A DNA stretch of 64,000 bases from Welwitschia mirabilis (GCA_051453625.1 JBOZIK010000001.1:206373380-206437379); one strand, 5' to 3'; positions 1-12,915 are shown, counted from the first letter of the stretch. Notes: a model not told the origin generated them from the sequence alone. Program-made: numbers and translations.

Positions 1-1851
1 TTATTTCTGATTTTTATATAATTATGGTATAAAATATTATTCTCTTCCATTGGCTCTTATCAAGATGCTGGGAAAATATGAGGGGTCTTTTATGCTTGAT
101 GATGGAGGTTACTAATTAATAATTATACCTAAATGACTAAGGGGTTTACTATTTTAAAAAAACAAAGAAATTTCGATACCCATATTTATTTTAATATTTT
201 ATCTGTATCTATTATGCATTAGGTTCATCTTATTAAGGGCAAAGTCTCATCCTCAAAGAAAAATAAACTTCTTTAAGCTGATGCTCTTTCATGGAAATCC
301 TAAGGCACATAGTAAATGGTTATTTTTGAATTGATCTGATTTTTCTTTCTACAATGATTTCAATTAGTAACTTAATTAAGATATTCTATAAGTAATTAGT
401 TAGTATATCCATTATTTTCCTGATCTAAGTTATTGCTTACCTAGTTGTAGAAACTTTATCATATTTTTGTTTTGGCGAAACTAACTTTCTAGAGGCATAG
501 GATAAAAACATAATAGCTCATTAATTAGTAGGCATAAGTTAGTGAAAGTTTTTCTATAGGTCAAGGATTGTGTTATAAATGTGAAAATGTAAAAATAGTA
601 ATTTTTCTTATAGGTAATTATTTTTAAAAAATTTATTTGTTAAAATACATTAGAAAATAAAAAAATAGTAAGCAAGTAATTTAGGTTTCTGTAACTATGT
701 GTTAAAATATTTGCAAACTTAAGCATACTAAGTTATAGAAAATTAAATAAGCTTTCCAAAACATCTTGAATCATTTAAAACTCAAATTATTTTGAATGTT
801 ATGATCATTTTAATATGGTGTAGTAGGATTGTAATTTTAGAAAATTTGACAGTTTTTAACCTTAAATAATAACCTTGGAAATAATATTTTTAGAACTTGA
901 AAATAGCTTAAGTTGGATTTTAAGGATCCTGTTATGTGTTAGTTTATGAGAAACTACTAGAATTTATTTTTTGCTTCATAATTAATTAATTATTGAGTTT
1001 TGATTATGATGTCTCCTTAGAGTTCAAAAATGTTATAATTAATGTTTTAATTTATAGGAAAATTATTACACACAATTTTATAGGGAATTTGAGTATATAA
1101 GATATGTTTCTATCAATGACTTTAAGTTAAATTACCTATAAATAGTATTTTATTTGTAGGAATATATCTTTTATCTTTTTTCTTTATTTTACTTTGAATG
1201 TGTATGATTGTAAAAGTTTTCACCTTACTAGTTTAAGTAACATAAATATTCTCTAGCTTATCACTTTTTTTTAAATTAATTTATAGCATAGCCATATGAA
1301 TCTTGGATAAAGATCAATATCTTAACAATTATGCTTAGGTATACTTTCTTTTGTTTACCTTCTTTGCACTAACACATGAAGATTGTCATATGAGCATGGA
1401 AGAATGTTTCCAGGATTGACATAGCTAGAGGTATGTTTTAGTTTCTTTAAGCACATTATTAAGATGTGATTTGATATATTTTGAATATTTTTTATTATTA
1501 TTGAAAGAAAAAAAAGAAAATAATATTTTCTTTATTTAGATAGAAAAGAAAAGAACATTTTCTTTATTTAGATTTTTCTTATTGTAATCTTGAATATAGA
1601 TATGTTTTTATATTCCTGTTTTATTTTTATATAGTTGTTTCTATAATATGAACCTAATGATAATTAGAATTATTATAACTAGGTAAATAATCCATTAAAT
1701 ATCTAGATTAGTTAAAATTGTATGCATGCATTTGTGTTGTGTATTCATCGAACAGAACTAGTTTAAGATAATTCTAATAATGTTCATTCCCACACTTGGA
1801 TTTCATCACTAAGGTAGGTTGCATTGCATTTTTTTTTAATAATACCCTTCT
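1..1851 (+). repeat. Left part of the 5' LTR of chromovirus element A2 (cut by window edge and by A1)
   Basis: The sequence runs parallel to the LTR bodies at about 3515-5310, 16040-17760, 27090-28680 and 60350-62590, with many substitutions. It starts about 1.1 kb into the LTR, judged against the 3' LTR that begins at 25986, so the true LTR start lies outside the window. It stops at 1851 within the LTR phrase AATACCCTTCT; the rest of the same LTR resumes at 18451. It is therefore the left half of an LTR broken by a nested insertion. No coding sequence is visible. Confidence 0.85.
1847..1851. other. Left target-site duplication CTTCT of nested element A1
   Basis: CTTCT occurs immediately before the LTR start at 1852 and again immediately after the LTR end at 18450. 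In the uninterrupted LTR near 28677 the phrase is AATACCCTTCTAGAAG, with one CTTCT. A 5-bp duplication is the expected footprint of Ty3/gypsy integrase. Confidence 0.85.
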
Positions 1852-2707
1852 TGTCATATCTCATATTTTGTAAATCTCATTTACTTAAATATTAAGTATA
1901 TAAATATTTTATTCAAATGATTAATTATTCTTATTTAAAGCCCTTATAAAAATAATATGTCATTTTAAATTAACCTTAGTTTGTAATTTTCATAATTTAC
2001 CATGAAAATGATAAAAATTATGTTAGAAGGTTTTTATGGAAAAAGCTATCCAAACATTTAAAATTAGATAATCCCATTATGTGAGGAATTAAAATCACAT
2101 AATAAAACTAATAAACTAAAAATTTCAAAAGGACATAATAATATATTTACATCTTGTTTACTCATTTAAATTCTTGGTAAATGTGATAGGTGTAGTATAT
2201 TATGAAAAAAACATTTTCTTCCTTATCTTATGTGATTAATGGACTTTATGCATTAAGAAATAAATGAATATTTGAATAAGTACATGCATTCTTACCTAGA
2301 ACCAAGAATGATAAATGAGTAGATTTACTCTACCATAACTTTTATATTCTTTAGATGTGTTAGGGAACTTGGTTCATAGCATAAATTATTGTTTTATTCA
2401 TTGAAATTGAAGAGTTTGTCTTATTATACTAAATGAAAATTTTGAGATTTGTGCAGTTATTTTTTTGATGCATATTTTGGATGATTTAAACTTACTTATG
2501 AGCTTATGAAGGATAAAAAAAAAAGCTAGCATGAGGAAATGATGTATGTAATTAACCTAACTAATTAAATCAAGAAGATTAATCATCCTAGTTAGGTGCA
2601 TGAGTTATAAATATGACCTCTTTTTGTACTCTAATGTCACTAATTACTCATGCCACTTATTAATCTTGAATCATGTGATCTTCTGATCTTGAGCTATATA
2701 CCTTTGT

Positions 2708-2727
2708 TTATATATATATGTATATAG
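2708..2727 (+). promoter_or_regulatory. Putative LTR core promoter (TATA box) of the A1 5' LTR
   Basis: A TATATATA run followed by AGATCC and a pyrimidine-rich stretch lies about 855 bp into the LTR. Equivalent TATA-like runs sit at 15771, 26806 and 60071, 820-885 bp into the other LTRs, followed by a similar CT-rich tract. Conservation of position suggests the retrotransposon promoter; transcription start is inferred only. Confidence 0.5.
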
Positions 2728-2853
2728 ATCCTTTTCTCTCTTATAAAAAGAGATACTTTTCATTTTTTTTCCTATACAAGTGCATTTCCTTCTTTCTTCT
2801 CTCTTTATTTTATTCTCTTTCTTATAAAGCTTGGAGCTAAGGAACTCTTGAGC

Positions 2854-3069
2854 TTGGATCTTTACCAATTTCAACTATTAAGGACTTACTAATCTTCCTT
2901 TTGAAGAATGAGCGAACGACTTATNNNNNNNNNNNNNNNNNNNNNNNNNNNNNNNNNNNNNNNNNNNNNNNNNNNNNNNNNNNNNNNNNNNNNNNNNNNN
3001 NNNNNNNNNNNNNNNNNNNNNNNNTTGGATCTTTACCAATTTCAACTATTAAGGACTTACTAATCTTCC

Positions 3070-3095
<26 letters not shown>
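2854..3095. other. Assembly gap (2925-3024, 100 N) with identical 71-bp flanks
   Basis: The 71 bp at 2854-2924 are repeated exactly at 3025-3095 on the other side of the Ns. This is the pattern of two overlapping contig ends placed side by side with a conventional 100-N spacer. The true sequence probably contains this stretch once and little or nothing is missing. Confidence 0.8.
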
Positions 3096-3423
<328 letters not shown>

Positions 3424-5957
3424 AAGTAAGCGCTTTACTTGTATTATCCATATGAACTCTTTTTAAAATTCCAGTGGAATGACATAATATTGCATTATGG
3501 AAGTAGTTATGATTTTTATGTAACTATGTTATAAAATAATATTCCTTTCCATTGGCTTTTACCAAGCCACTAAGGAGATATGAGGAGCATTTTATGCTTG
3601 GTGATAGAGATTACTAATGGATGATTATGGTCACGTGACTAGGGGGTTCACTATAAAAATAACAAAATTTGAGTACCCATGTTTATTTTAATAGTATATT
3701 TTTATTCACTATGCATTAGATCTATATTATTAGGGATAAGCCTGATTCTCAACAATCCCTTGAGGCTAGTACTCCTTCATGGAAATTCTCAAGCTCATAG
3801 TAAATGGTTTCTTTTGAATTGGTTTGATTTTTCTTTCTATAATTATTTAAATTAGTAACTTGGTTAAGATATTGTGTAAGTAATTAGTTAGTCTATCCAT
3901 TATTTTACTAATCTAATATATTGTTTAACTAGTTGTGGAAATTTTATCATATTTTTGTTATGGTGAAAATTAAATTTCCAGAATAGAAACATAGGTTAAA
4001 AACATCATAATTTATTAATTAGTAGGTATAAATTAGTGAAAAAGTTTTTGTAAGTTTACGATTATGTTATGAATGTGAAAATGTAAAAAATGTAATTTTA
4101 AAAGATTTTATTTAGTAAAATACGTTAAAAATAAATGTAAAAAATAATAAGCAAGTAAGTTACATTTTTGTAACTATCTATTAAGATATTTGCAAACTTG
4201 AGCATCCTAAATTATAGGAAATTAAATTATCTTTACAAAACATCTTAAATCATCTAAAAATTCAAAGTATTTGAAAGGTATGGTTATTTTAGTGTAATGC
4301 GATAGGACTGTAACCTTAGAACATTTAACGCTTTTTAACTTTAAATAATAACCTTATAAAATACTACTTTTAGAATTTCAAGATAGTTTAAGTTAAGTTC
4401 TGAGGATCCTATTATGTGACTAGTTTCTAAAAAACTACTATAATTTATTTTTTGCTTCATAATTAATTAAGTATTGATTTTTAACTATGATAACTCCTTA
4501 GGGTCCAAAAATGTTATAATTAATGTTTAAAATTATAGAAAAGCTACTACATAAAATTTTAAAGGGAATGTGAGTATATAAGACATGTTTCTATTAGTAA
4601 GTTTAATTTAAATTACCTATATAGTATGTTAATTGTAGAAATACCTCTTTTAATATTTTTCTTTATCTTACTTTAAATGCTTATACTTGTAAGAGTTTTC
4701 AACATAGTAGTTTAAGTAACATAAATAGTCTCTAGCTTGGTAATTGTTTCTATTGACTTATAATATAACCATATAAATATTTATATCTTAATAATTATAC
4801 TCGAGTTATACTTTCTTTTGTTTACCTTCTTCACACCAATCCATGGATATTGTCATATGAGTGTGGAAGAATGTTTCTAGGATCAGCATAAGTCTAGGTA
4901 TATTTTAGTTTTCTTAATTACATTATTAAGATGTGATTTATTACATTTTGAATATTTTATTTATTATTAAAAGAAAAAAATAATATTTCCTTTATTTAGA
5001 TAGAAAAGGAAAGAATATTTCCTTTAACTAAGTTTTTATTATTATAATCTTAAATATAGAGATGTTCTTGTTTGCTTTTTTTTTTTTTGTTAATGACTAT
5101 TTCTATAAAAGGAACCTAATGATGATTAAAATTATTATAACTAGCTAATAATTCATTACATATTCATATTAGTTAGAAATGTATATATGCATTTGTGTGG
5201 TGTATTCATCGAATAGCACTAAATCAAGATAATTATAATAATGTTCATTCCCACACTTGGATTTCATTACTAAGGTGGATTGCATTGTATTTTTTTTATA
5301 ATACCCTTGTAAAAGTGGATTTGATCATTATTCTATTTTCCTACCTATGTATAAACTTACTCTAACTTAATATCTTAAGCCCTTAGCATTGATAAATCAT
5401 GTTGCACCATCAGGAGATGCTTCAAGAAAGCAAGGGTCATTTGTAAGCATGCATCTACCTCATGTATTACTTATCACTTTTATTAGAGGTATATGGAGGT
5501 GAAGCGAAAGCCGATGGAGTTGAGCCCAGCTATGTTTGTATAGTTTAGAACCTCAAGTAGAGCAAACGAAGTTAGAATGCCATTACTTAAAGTTACAATC
5601 TCCTATTATATTGGTTAGGTATTATTCTTAAACTTATTCATGTATGTTTATAACAAGTTTACATACCTTTAACTATTCACAAGATATATTTTATGTGATG
5701 AAAAACTAGGAAGAAATGGAGAGCACAAACTTATGACATTATTATTATTTGTAAACCAAGAAATTAATTATAAGTCAATATATAATATTAATATAATTTG
5801 TTTTTCTTAGAATATAAAAATTCTAATAAAGAAAAAGGTAAAACTTGATCCTAGGTTCTTTTGTGTCTATTAGGTAATAATATTAAAGAAGGAAGGAAGA
5901 GGAAAAAAGAAAAAAATAGTGCTTAATTAGGGTAAGGGAGGAGAGAGTGTCACAGAT

Positions 5958-5975
5958 TAGTATCATAGCCAAGTT
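5958..5975 (+). other. Primer-binding site of A1 (tRNA-iMet type)
   Basis: The stretch TAGTATCATAGCCAAGTT matches the classic plant iMet primer site TGGTATCAGAGCCAGGTT at 15 of 18 positions and begins 4 bp after the LTR end. It fixes the plus orientation of A1 and the LTR/internal boundary. Confidence 0.85.
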
Positions 5976-7169
5976 AACTTCAATAATACTAATGTTAAGC
6001 ACTTCTAAATTTATAATAATATAAATCTAATTACATTATTAATAACCTTTCTCCTTAATAATCATAAAATATGTTGTAGCCATAATAACCTTAATTCCTA
6101 ATAGCTATAAAGTTAGTTACATCCCTAATAATATGAAACCATGGGTAAAATCAATTGTATTCTTGATAATACTAGAATTCAAGATAACTCTAACTCCTAG
6201 ATAAGCATGAATTTAATCCTATCTACTAATAGTCATTAATTTCATTATAATTATAATTTTCCGGCTTCCTAAATGTATACAAAATTAAATTCAAGTTAAT
6301 CCTAATAAGGATAAAGATTACATTAATCATAATCTTAGCACCTTAATAATCATAGAAGTTAATTATATTTGGCATAGTTGCCAAAGTATTCATAAGATTA
6401 ACTATAACCCCAAACCCTAGATGATCATTATGCTAATCATATCTATGATAATTTTAGATCCCTAAACAAAATAAAAAGGATGATAAATTCAAGTTATTAA
6501 AGACTAGGCTATCTTATAGCTATAAATAATAATAACTTACAAGAATTAAAATTATCTTAACAGTTTAGGACAATAACCTTATACGATTCCTTAAAGAGCT
6601 TAATCTTTTGCAAGAAATATAAATACATAAATAATACCTTATAATTAGATACCCTTGGAAATAATCAAATCGTCAATCAAGTTGTTCATCCTAAATTATA
6701 TGGTCATATAACTTTAAAGTGAAAATTCATATTTATAACTTATAAACCTTATATATTAAAAAAATTGAAAGGGGATAAACTTGGTTATGTACTTTTAGAT
6801 ATAAATAAGAATCCATCACCTCATAATAATAATCATGTCCTTCTTGAGATTATAAAAATATTTTTAACCTTTAGTAATAATTATCATATTTCCAATTGTA
6901 ATCTCATAAAATTTTCCTTTTTTTTAGATGCCTCATCATCGTTAATTAAACCTTGAGGTCAGGTCAGTTGCACCAAGTAATCAACATCAAGAGAACTCAT
7001 AAGAAAGTCAGCAAACTAATGATGGAAATAAACCCTCATTCAACCTTAATCCAGGAGCATTGATGAATACCTTTATGTAGTTCCTATTACAAATAGTAAA
7101 TTAAGGTTAAAACCTACAAGTAAACAAGGGTATCAGTCAACCTAAGGAAGTGGGTACGAGGAAATTAGT
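5976..7169 (+). other. Untranslated leader of A1
   Basis: This 1.2-kb stretch has no protein similarity. It matches the leader of A2 at about 19145-20325. It is rich in short TAATAATC-like phrases. The open frame at 6765-6956 lies in this leader with no recognisable domain and is not called as a gene. Confidence 0.6.
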
Positions 7170-8035
7170 TCAAACATTTATAAGCTAAACCCACCAAATC
7201 TTGTAGAAGGATCAGAACCTTTTAAAGCATAAGCATGACTCAGTGATGGTAAAAAAGTTATAAGTACCTCAGGATGTGATGAATATGAAAAGGCTTCTTT
7301 AGCTATTTATATGTTACAGGAATAAGCTAATCTATGATAAAAACAAAAATGATCAAGTTAGAAGATCTAGAACTTTTATGGAGGGAATTTAAGCATATCT
7401 TTAAGAAGAGGAATATCAACAAGTTCTATATTTGCTAGAAGATTTCAAAATTTTGTAGTTTAAGACAACCCAATAATGTGACCATAGCATCTCATAAGCG
7501 TAAATTTGTAGAATTATTAAGATATGTGTCACATATGCATCTAGATGAAAAAGCTAAAGCAAATCTTTTTATTTATAGTCTTCTTCCTTCTGTTACTATC
7601 AAAGTATCCATGTTTCAACCTAAGAGTCTAGAAAAGGCTATAAAAAAGAGAAAGGTAGCAAAATAAAACTTACAAATAAAATAAGAAATTGAGAAAAAAA
7701 AATTCCTCCACAGGAACATACTCTTAAGGGAAATTGATCATAAATGTCTTATCAAAATATGAATTGGCACATTAGCAAAAATAATGTCAATAGCAGTAAT
7801 AGCAGAAATAAAAATTTTAATTAACTAAAGTAGATTCCATTTTAAAGAACCTAGAATATTTCTAGTCAACGCTATTAAAGTGATCAACCTCATATATGCA
7901 AATTCCAAAAAAATTCTTGTCAATATTGGTATCATAACAAGTATAATAGATATCAATGCTATTATTGTAAAGAAAATCATAACATAAAAGAATGTTCATT
8001 ACATAATAGAAACCTTTTTAGATAATAATTAGAAA
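7170..8035 (+). pseudogene. gag: Degenerate gag (capsid/nucleocapsid) of A1
   Basis: Gag would form the virus-like particle and bind RNA. Broken frames from about 7185 read NPPNLVEGSEPFKA and later GCDEYEKASLAIYMLQ, in the order of the chromovirus capsid domain. The longest clean piece (7478-7666) contains KRKFVELLRYVSHMHLDEKA, matching the A2 copy at about 20640-20730. A zinc knuckle is at 7957-7995 (CYYCKENHNIKEC), with cysteines and histidine kept but three rather than the usual four residues between the second Cys and the His. Multiple in-frame stops and frame changes make it non-functional. Confidence 0.8.
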
Positions 8036-8109
8036 AGTCTTAAAGATTAAAAAGTATTCCTAAATTAATAGAATGACTTCAAGTAATAGTAGATAACTAA
8101 GCGATGCAA

Positions 8110-8632
8110 TTTTAGAAATCTATCATAGAAGGTAAGGCTTTACTTAATAATAAAGAAGTACTTACTTTATTTAATTGTAAAGTAACACATTACATTATAT
8201 ATTCTAGAATTGTTTTAAAATAATAATCATGTTGTGTTTTCATTGAGGGATGCATAGAGTTAGCAAATGTGTCTATGTCTAAAGTTAATTAGCAAGTCCA
8301 AAACTATACTTTATCCATAAATAAAAGAGATATTCATATACAACTAATTGTTATTGGCTTATAAAAAGATGACATTGTTTTGGACATGACATCGTTAATG
8401 TAGAATAGAGCAATTATAAATTGTGAAAAGTGTCAAGCATAAATGATAAATAATAGTTCAAGACTAATCTTTAAAGATCATTACAAATTGGTAGGGGAGA
8501 ATTTAATTAATACAAAGCATATAAAAAGAGAAATTAAGAGGGGATCACCAATTTATATGATATACCTAAAATCAAGTAGCTTAAAAGAAAGAGGAACCTT
8601 AGTAAAGAATATACCAATACTCTAAGAATATC
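8110..8632 (+). pseudogene. Degenerate aspartic protease and protease-RT linker of A1
   Basis: The frame around 8125-8200 reads VIEGKALLNN then LFNCKVTHYII, where chromoviral proteases have a D-[ST]-G-A-type active-site loop. The catalytic Asp position is Asn here (codon 8173-8175), while A2 keeps Asp at 21559-21561. The clean stretch 8443-8625 encodes the linker leading into RT (RLIFKDHYKLVGENLINTKH) and is conserved in A2. The enzyme would cut the Gag-Pol polyprotein; this copy is dead by stops and by loss of Asp. Confidence 0.7.
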
Positions 8633-8639
8633 TTAATGT

Positions 8640-9495
8640 ATTTACATCAAAATTACCATGAATGCCACCACTTTGAAAAGTTGAATTTGCCATTGAATTG
8701 ATCCAAGGAACCAGCTAATTTCCAAGGCATCATATAAAATGTCTTCTACAGAAATGAAAGAGTTAAAAACTTAGCTTTAAGAGCTCTTATAAAAAGTCTT
8801 CATTTATCCTAGTGTATCATCATGGGAAGTAATTATATTATTTGTAAAGAAGAAGGATGGAATAATATGATTATGTATTAATTATAAACAGATAAATAAG
8901 GTTACCATTAAGAATAAGTATCTACTACTAAGAATAGATGAACTTTTTGATCAACTCAAGGAAGCTAAGGTATTCTTAAAAGTTGGTCTAAAATCTAGAT
9001 ATCATGAAGTTCAAATTAAGTATGAAGATATTCATAAAACAACATATAGAATTCACTATGAGCATTATGAGTTTACTAACATGTCTTTTGGTTTACATAA
9101 TATCCCTAAAGTATTTATGAGTCTTATGAATTACATATTTTAACCACATCTTAATTCCTTTGTAATAGTATTTATTGATGATATCCTTGTTTATTCCAAG
9201 ACTTATAAAGAGCATGGGAAACACTTGAAAATAGTATTACAAACTTTACAAAATTACCAATTATATGCCAACATAGAAAAATATTATTTTTGGAAGAAAT
9301 CCATTCAATTTCTAGATCATGTAATATCCAAGGAAGGTATAGCAGTGGACCAAAACAAAGTTAGAGAAATCATGTAATGGCTAATACCTATAAATATTAC
9401 TAATGTTAGAAGAATTCTTAGTTTTGTTGGGTACCATCGTCAATTCATCTTCAATTTCTCTAAGATAGCTTCTTCATTAACAAGGCCTTGAAAGA
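8640..9495 (+). pseudogene. pol: Degenerate reverse transcriptase of A1
   Basis: This is the RNA/DNA-templated polymerase domain. Recognisable blocks in order are [20 protein letters not shown] (about 8900-8965), [20 protein letters not shown] (8990-9050), [20 protein letters not shown] (about 9080-9140), and FVIVFIDDILVYSKT at 9159-9203 holding an intact active-site pair IDD. The upstream catalytic Asp of the FSKxDL block is changed to Gly (VGLKSRYH). The block KVREIM then SFVGYHRQFIFNFSKIA closes the thumb. Similarity is to Tekay/Del-type chromoviruses. Several stops interrupt it. Confidence 0.85.
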
Positions 9496-9589
9496 AAGAT
9501 AAAGACTTCTAATGCATAGAGAAATGTCAGCAATCATTTAATTCTCTTAAAAAATGCTTAACTAGTACTTAATTATTAGCAATACTAAA

Positions 9590-9999
9590 TGATTTTAAAA
9601 AACTTTTTAGTTTATATCTAATGCAGCTGGAAAAGAGCTTGGATTAGTGCTTGAACAAGATAAAAAAGTAATAGCTTATAGATTAAAACAACTTAAAACT
9701 TATGAGAAAAATTATTTTATTCATGATCTTGAATTAGCTATAGTAATTTTTACTTTAAAATTGTGGAAGCATTATCTCTATGGTGTAAAGTTTCAAGTTT
9801 GAATAAGTCATAAGACTTTAAAGTACACTTTTACTCAACCAAGTTAAACCTTAGGCAAAGAAGATGGATGAAATTTTTATGTGATTTTGATCTAGAGATT
9901 TTACATCATAAAGGTAAAGGAAATAAGGTTGTAGATGCTATTAATAGATAAGATTATAAAGGAAATAAGGTTGTAGATGCTATTAATAGATAATATTAT
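9590..9999 (+). pseudogene. pol: Degenerate RNase H of A1
   Basis: RNase H degrades the RNA strand of the replication hybrid. The frame near 9615-9830 reads SNAAGKELGLVLEQDKKVIA, then LKTYEKNYFIHDLELAIVIF and LKLWKHYLYGVKFQV, the standard order for gypsy RNase H. The first catalytic Asp of the SDAS block is Asn. The domain ends with GNKVVDAINR, the usual VADALSR-like end, duplicated in tandem by a 42-bp repeat. Stops break the frame. Confidence 0.75.
9916..9999 (+). repeat. 42-bp tandem duplication at the end of A1 RNase H
   Basis: Two adjacent copies (9916-9957 and 9958-9999) differ at one base. Each encodes GNKVVDAINR. The unit length is a multiple of three, so it keeps frame. The A2 copy near 23270 has a single version, so the duplication is private to A1. 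Confidence 0.85.
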
Positions 10000-10019
10000 C
10001 TTAACGTAATTATGGAAAT

Positions 10020-11160
10020 TCAAAGCCAAATTCCTACTGTTATGTTAGAGAGACAAAAAAGGGATGAGAATTGTCAAAAATTAAGGGACCAGCTAGAAAA
10101 ACAAATAGATTTAGGGAATTCTTAGTATTGATTTAGATGGTATTATCAGATTCAGGGGAAGATTTTTGGTTCCTAATATAGATGGAATTAGTAATAAGCT
10201 AATGTTTAAATTTCATAATCCACCTATAGAAGGTGTTCCTATAAGAACTAAAATGTATCAAAACAACAAACACAAATTTTGGTGGTTAAGTATGAAATAG
10301 GATATAGCAAAATTTGTGTTAAGGTGCCTTAATTGTTACTAAGGTAGAATGTTGAAATCTAGTAGGATCACTTTATCCTCATGATATTCTAGAATATAAA
10401 TGGATTATGATTTGCATGGACTTTATTATAGAACTTCCAAAAAGTTAAAGAGGTAATGATTCTATTATGGTAATAATTGATAGAGTAACTACATCAATAT
10501 GTTTCATCCCAATATAATTTACTTATGATAACAAGGATATAGCTAAAGTGTATATCTAAAATGTTTTTCAATTGCATGATGTGCCTTTAGTAATTATCTC
10601 TGATAGAGTTTTAAAATTTACTTCTAAAGTTTTGATAAGAATTACAAATGGGTTTAGAAACCAAGTTAAACGTGAGCACTGCATTTCATCCTTAAACGGA
10701 TGGTTAGGCAGAAAGTATTAATTAACATTTAAAAGATCTTCTTAGAGCATGTATTCAAAGTTGGGAAGAGTATCAATCATTGGTATAATTTGCATATAAT
10801 AATAATTATCATAGTTTACTTCAAATGGCTCCATTTAAAGCCCTATATGGTAGAAACTATAGAGCACATACTTCATGAAGAGAACCTAAAGAAAGATTAA
10901 TGATAGAATTAAAAATGTTACAAGAAATAGAAAGTGAAATGAGGATAATTAAAAATAAACTTAAAGAAGTAGAAAATAGATAAAAGAGGTATGCAGACTA
11001 TCAAAGAAGAGATCTTGAGTTCAAAATAGGTGATCATGTATTCTTTAAAGTATCACTAATGAAATCAGTAATGAGAAGAGTTAAGAGATCAAAATTAGCT
11101 CTTCAATTCATTTGACCATTTGAAATATTAGAAAGAGTTAAACCTATGCATATATGCTTG
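10020..11160 (+). pseudogene. pol: Degenerate integrase of A1
   Basis: The zinc-binding N-terminal region appears near 10215-10345 as KFWWLSMK then DIAKFVLRCLNCY, with the paired cysteines kept. The catalytic core follows: ICMDFIIELP (about 10411-10440, first Asp), VPLVIISDRVLKFTS (10580-10626, second Asp) and AESINQHLKDLL (about 10706-10742, third acidic residue), so the DDE triad is still readable, though in shifted frames. MAPFKALYGR and RYADYQRRDLEFKIGDHVFF (about 10990-11050) mark the C-terminal part. It is the best preserved protein of A1. The core block around 10570-10633 is missing from A2. Confidence 0.82.
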
Positions 11161-11329
11161 CTCTACCTCCTCGATTATTGCACATTCATCATGTTTTCAG
11201 TGTAAGTATGTTAAGAAAGTATATGGTGGATTCTTCTCATGTGTTAATTTGGTTTCATATTCAGCTGCAACTACATTGTTTAACTATACAAAATCTTGAG
11301 GCAGTGTTGAACTGATGAACTATCATATT

Positions 11330-11450
11330 ATAAAATAGGGAGATCCATAAAATGAGGATAAAGTAGAGTAATCATAGTCTTGATGAAGCTACTTGGGAGC
11401 TAGAGGAAACAATGAAAAAATAATACCCAAATCTTTTTGACTCTCATAAT
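11330..11450 (+). pseudogene. Chromodomain-like C-terminal tail of A1 integrase
   Basis: The frame reads NHSLDEATWELEETMKK then YPNLFDS (about 11371-11441), the characteristic end of plant chromovirus integrases (…W.NH..EEATWE.E..M…YP.LF). The chromodomain of this group steers integration to particular chromatin. A2 (25802-25905) and A3 (59040-59140) have the same tail. Stops are present in all three. Confidence 0.7.
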
Positions 11451-11510
11451 GTTTAGTTAGATGTTTGTAAGGTATTTATGTATCTTAATTCCCAAGAGTG
11501 AATCAATCTA

Positions 11511-11522
11511 AGTGGGGGAGGA
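11511..11522 (+). other. Polypurine tract of A1
   Basis: AGTGGGGGAGGA directly precedes the LTR start TGTCATATTCC. It would prime plus-strand synthesis. Counterparts: 25975-25985 in A2 and 59213-59225 in A3. Confidence 0.85.
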
Positions 11523-11906
11523 TGTCATATTCCATATTTTGTAAACCTTATTTACTTAAATATTAAGTATATTAAGCTTTTAGTCAAATGATTAATTATN
11601 NNNNNNNNNNNNNNNNNNNNNNNNNNNNNNNNNNNNNNNNNNNNNNNNNNNNNNNNNNNNNNNNNNNNNNNNNNNNNNNNNNNNNNNNNNNNNNNNNNNA
11701 ATTTGACATCGTTATTGTATGCAAACCAAGAGGGTCTATGGTTAAGTAATAATTGTGTTTTCTAATTATTTTAAATGTTATAATGTGTTAATAGAGTCTA
11801 AATAGGATTTGATCCTAGGTTCCATTGTGCATGTTAGCTATTAATACTTTATATATATATATATATATAGATGGTTAATTAGGGTAATTAAAGTTGGGGT
11901 GTTACA
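11523..11906 (+). repeat. Shortened 3' LTR copy of A1 spanning a 100-N gap (11600-11699)
   Basis: Bases 11523-11599 match the first 77 bp of the family-A LTR. After the gap, 11700-11906 resemble the last 200 bp or so of the LTR in diverged form (GATCCTAGGTTCCATTGTG, then TTAATTAGGG and a TGTTACA end). The middle 3 kb is absent or hidden by the gap. An (AT)n run lies at 11850-11869. This LTR is not the terminal one of the insertion. Confidence 0.65.
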
Positions 11907-12727
11907 CTAGTGTAACTTGAGAAACAAGCTTATAGGTATTGAAAAACCTACTAAATAGCCATGAACAATAGAAACATAAGATCAAGGAGAGCTTAAAAGA
12001 AAGCCATAGATCTTTCTTTTATCATTATAATAAGTTGGTGAATGTTTTCAACATTTTGCTCAAAATAAGACTCAAATACACAACCCGTCAAGAATTTAAA
12101 ATTTCTCTCTTATCACTTTAGTTACATGACATTAATTAGAAAGTGTAATTATGACCAAGCTTCTTAAATGATAGGATATTCCCAAAAGGTACAACTCAAA
12201 ATTGAATGAGGCAAAAGTATTTCACTAGTTAAACTACTACACATGTGAAGGATTTGGGCATAATTAAATTATTCGTTTGTGTGATTGTGGTAATTTAGTC
12301 CCAAAGGGAGGTTTGTTCATTAAAAGCTTTGAGTTTGCTAACACCCCCTCCTAAGCAAGGGAAAAAAATGAAAGTGTTCTTTAAATAATATGTCAAGTAC
12401 ATCAAGTTCATTATCATTTATATTTTAAAGGCATTAAGCTAGTGAAAAACCTTGGATGAGGGAAAAAAATAAACAAACAAATAAAAACACTTATACTTAA
12501 ATTAACACTTTGCTTCTTAAAGAATTTTAAATGATGTAAATCTTTCTTTTTATAATTTTTATTTCTAATATGAAACACTAAAAGGTTATCCATAAGGAAA
12601 AGAAACCAAGCATAAGCTTTATACATACAGACTTTGTAAGCAATGAAACCATTAACTCTAATCCATTTTTCCACATGTTATTATTATATAAGCTAACACT
12701 TTTTCTGATTTCTTCAATGCATTAAAG

Positions 12728-12915
12728 AAGGAGGTGTCAAACTCAAAAATTTAGTGATAATATTCACTCTTAGGTGTATAGCCACTATTATCATCATAAT
12801 GAATGATTTAACTACAAATAATTATAAAGTGCTAAGCAAGGCATCCAAAGGTTCAAACTCATAACCACTTAAATAGAAGATGAGTGTCTCACTAGTTAGA
12901 CCACCATCCCATTTG
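12728..12915 (-). repeat. SINE-like repeat, copy 1
   Basis: On the minus strand, TGGTCTAACTAGTGAG (12888-12903) resembles a pol III A box and GAGTTTGAACC (12850-12860) a B box, about 43 bp apart. The whole unit of about 190 bp aligns with 14550-14742 in the same orientation. A tRNA-derived SINE is the simplest reading. No clear target duplication was seen. Confidence 0.4.

Noticed and set aside
12414-12674. 86-codon minus-strand frame as a small membrane protein
   Set aside because: Hydrophobic and lysine-rich composition follows from AT-rich DNA. There is no homology or conserved context.
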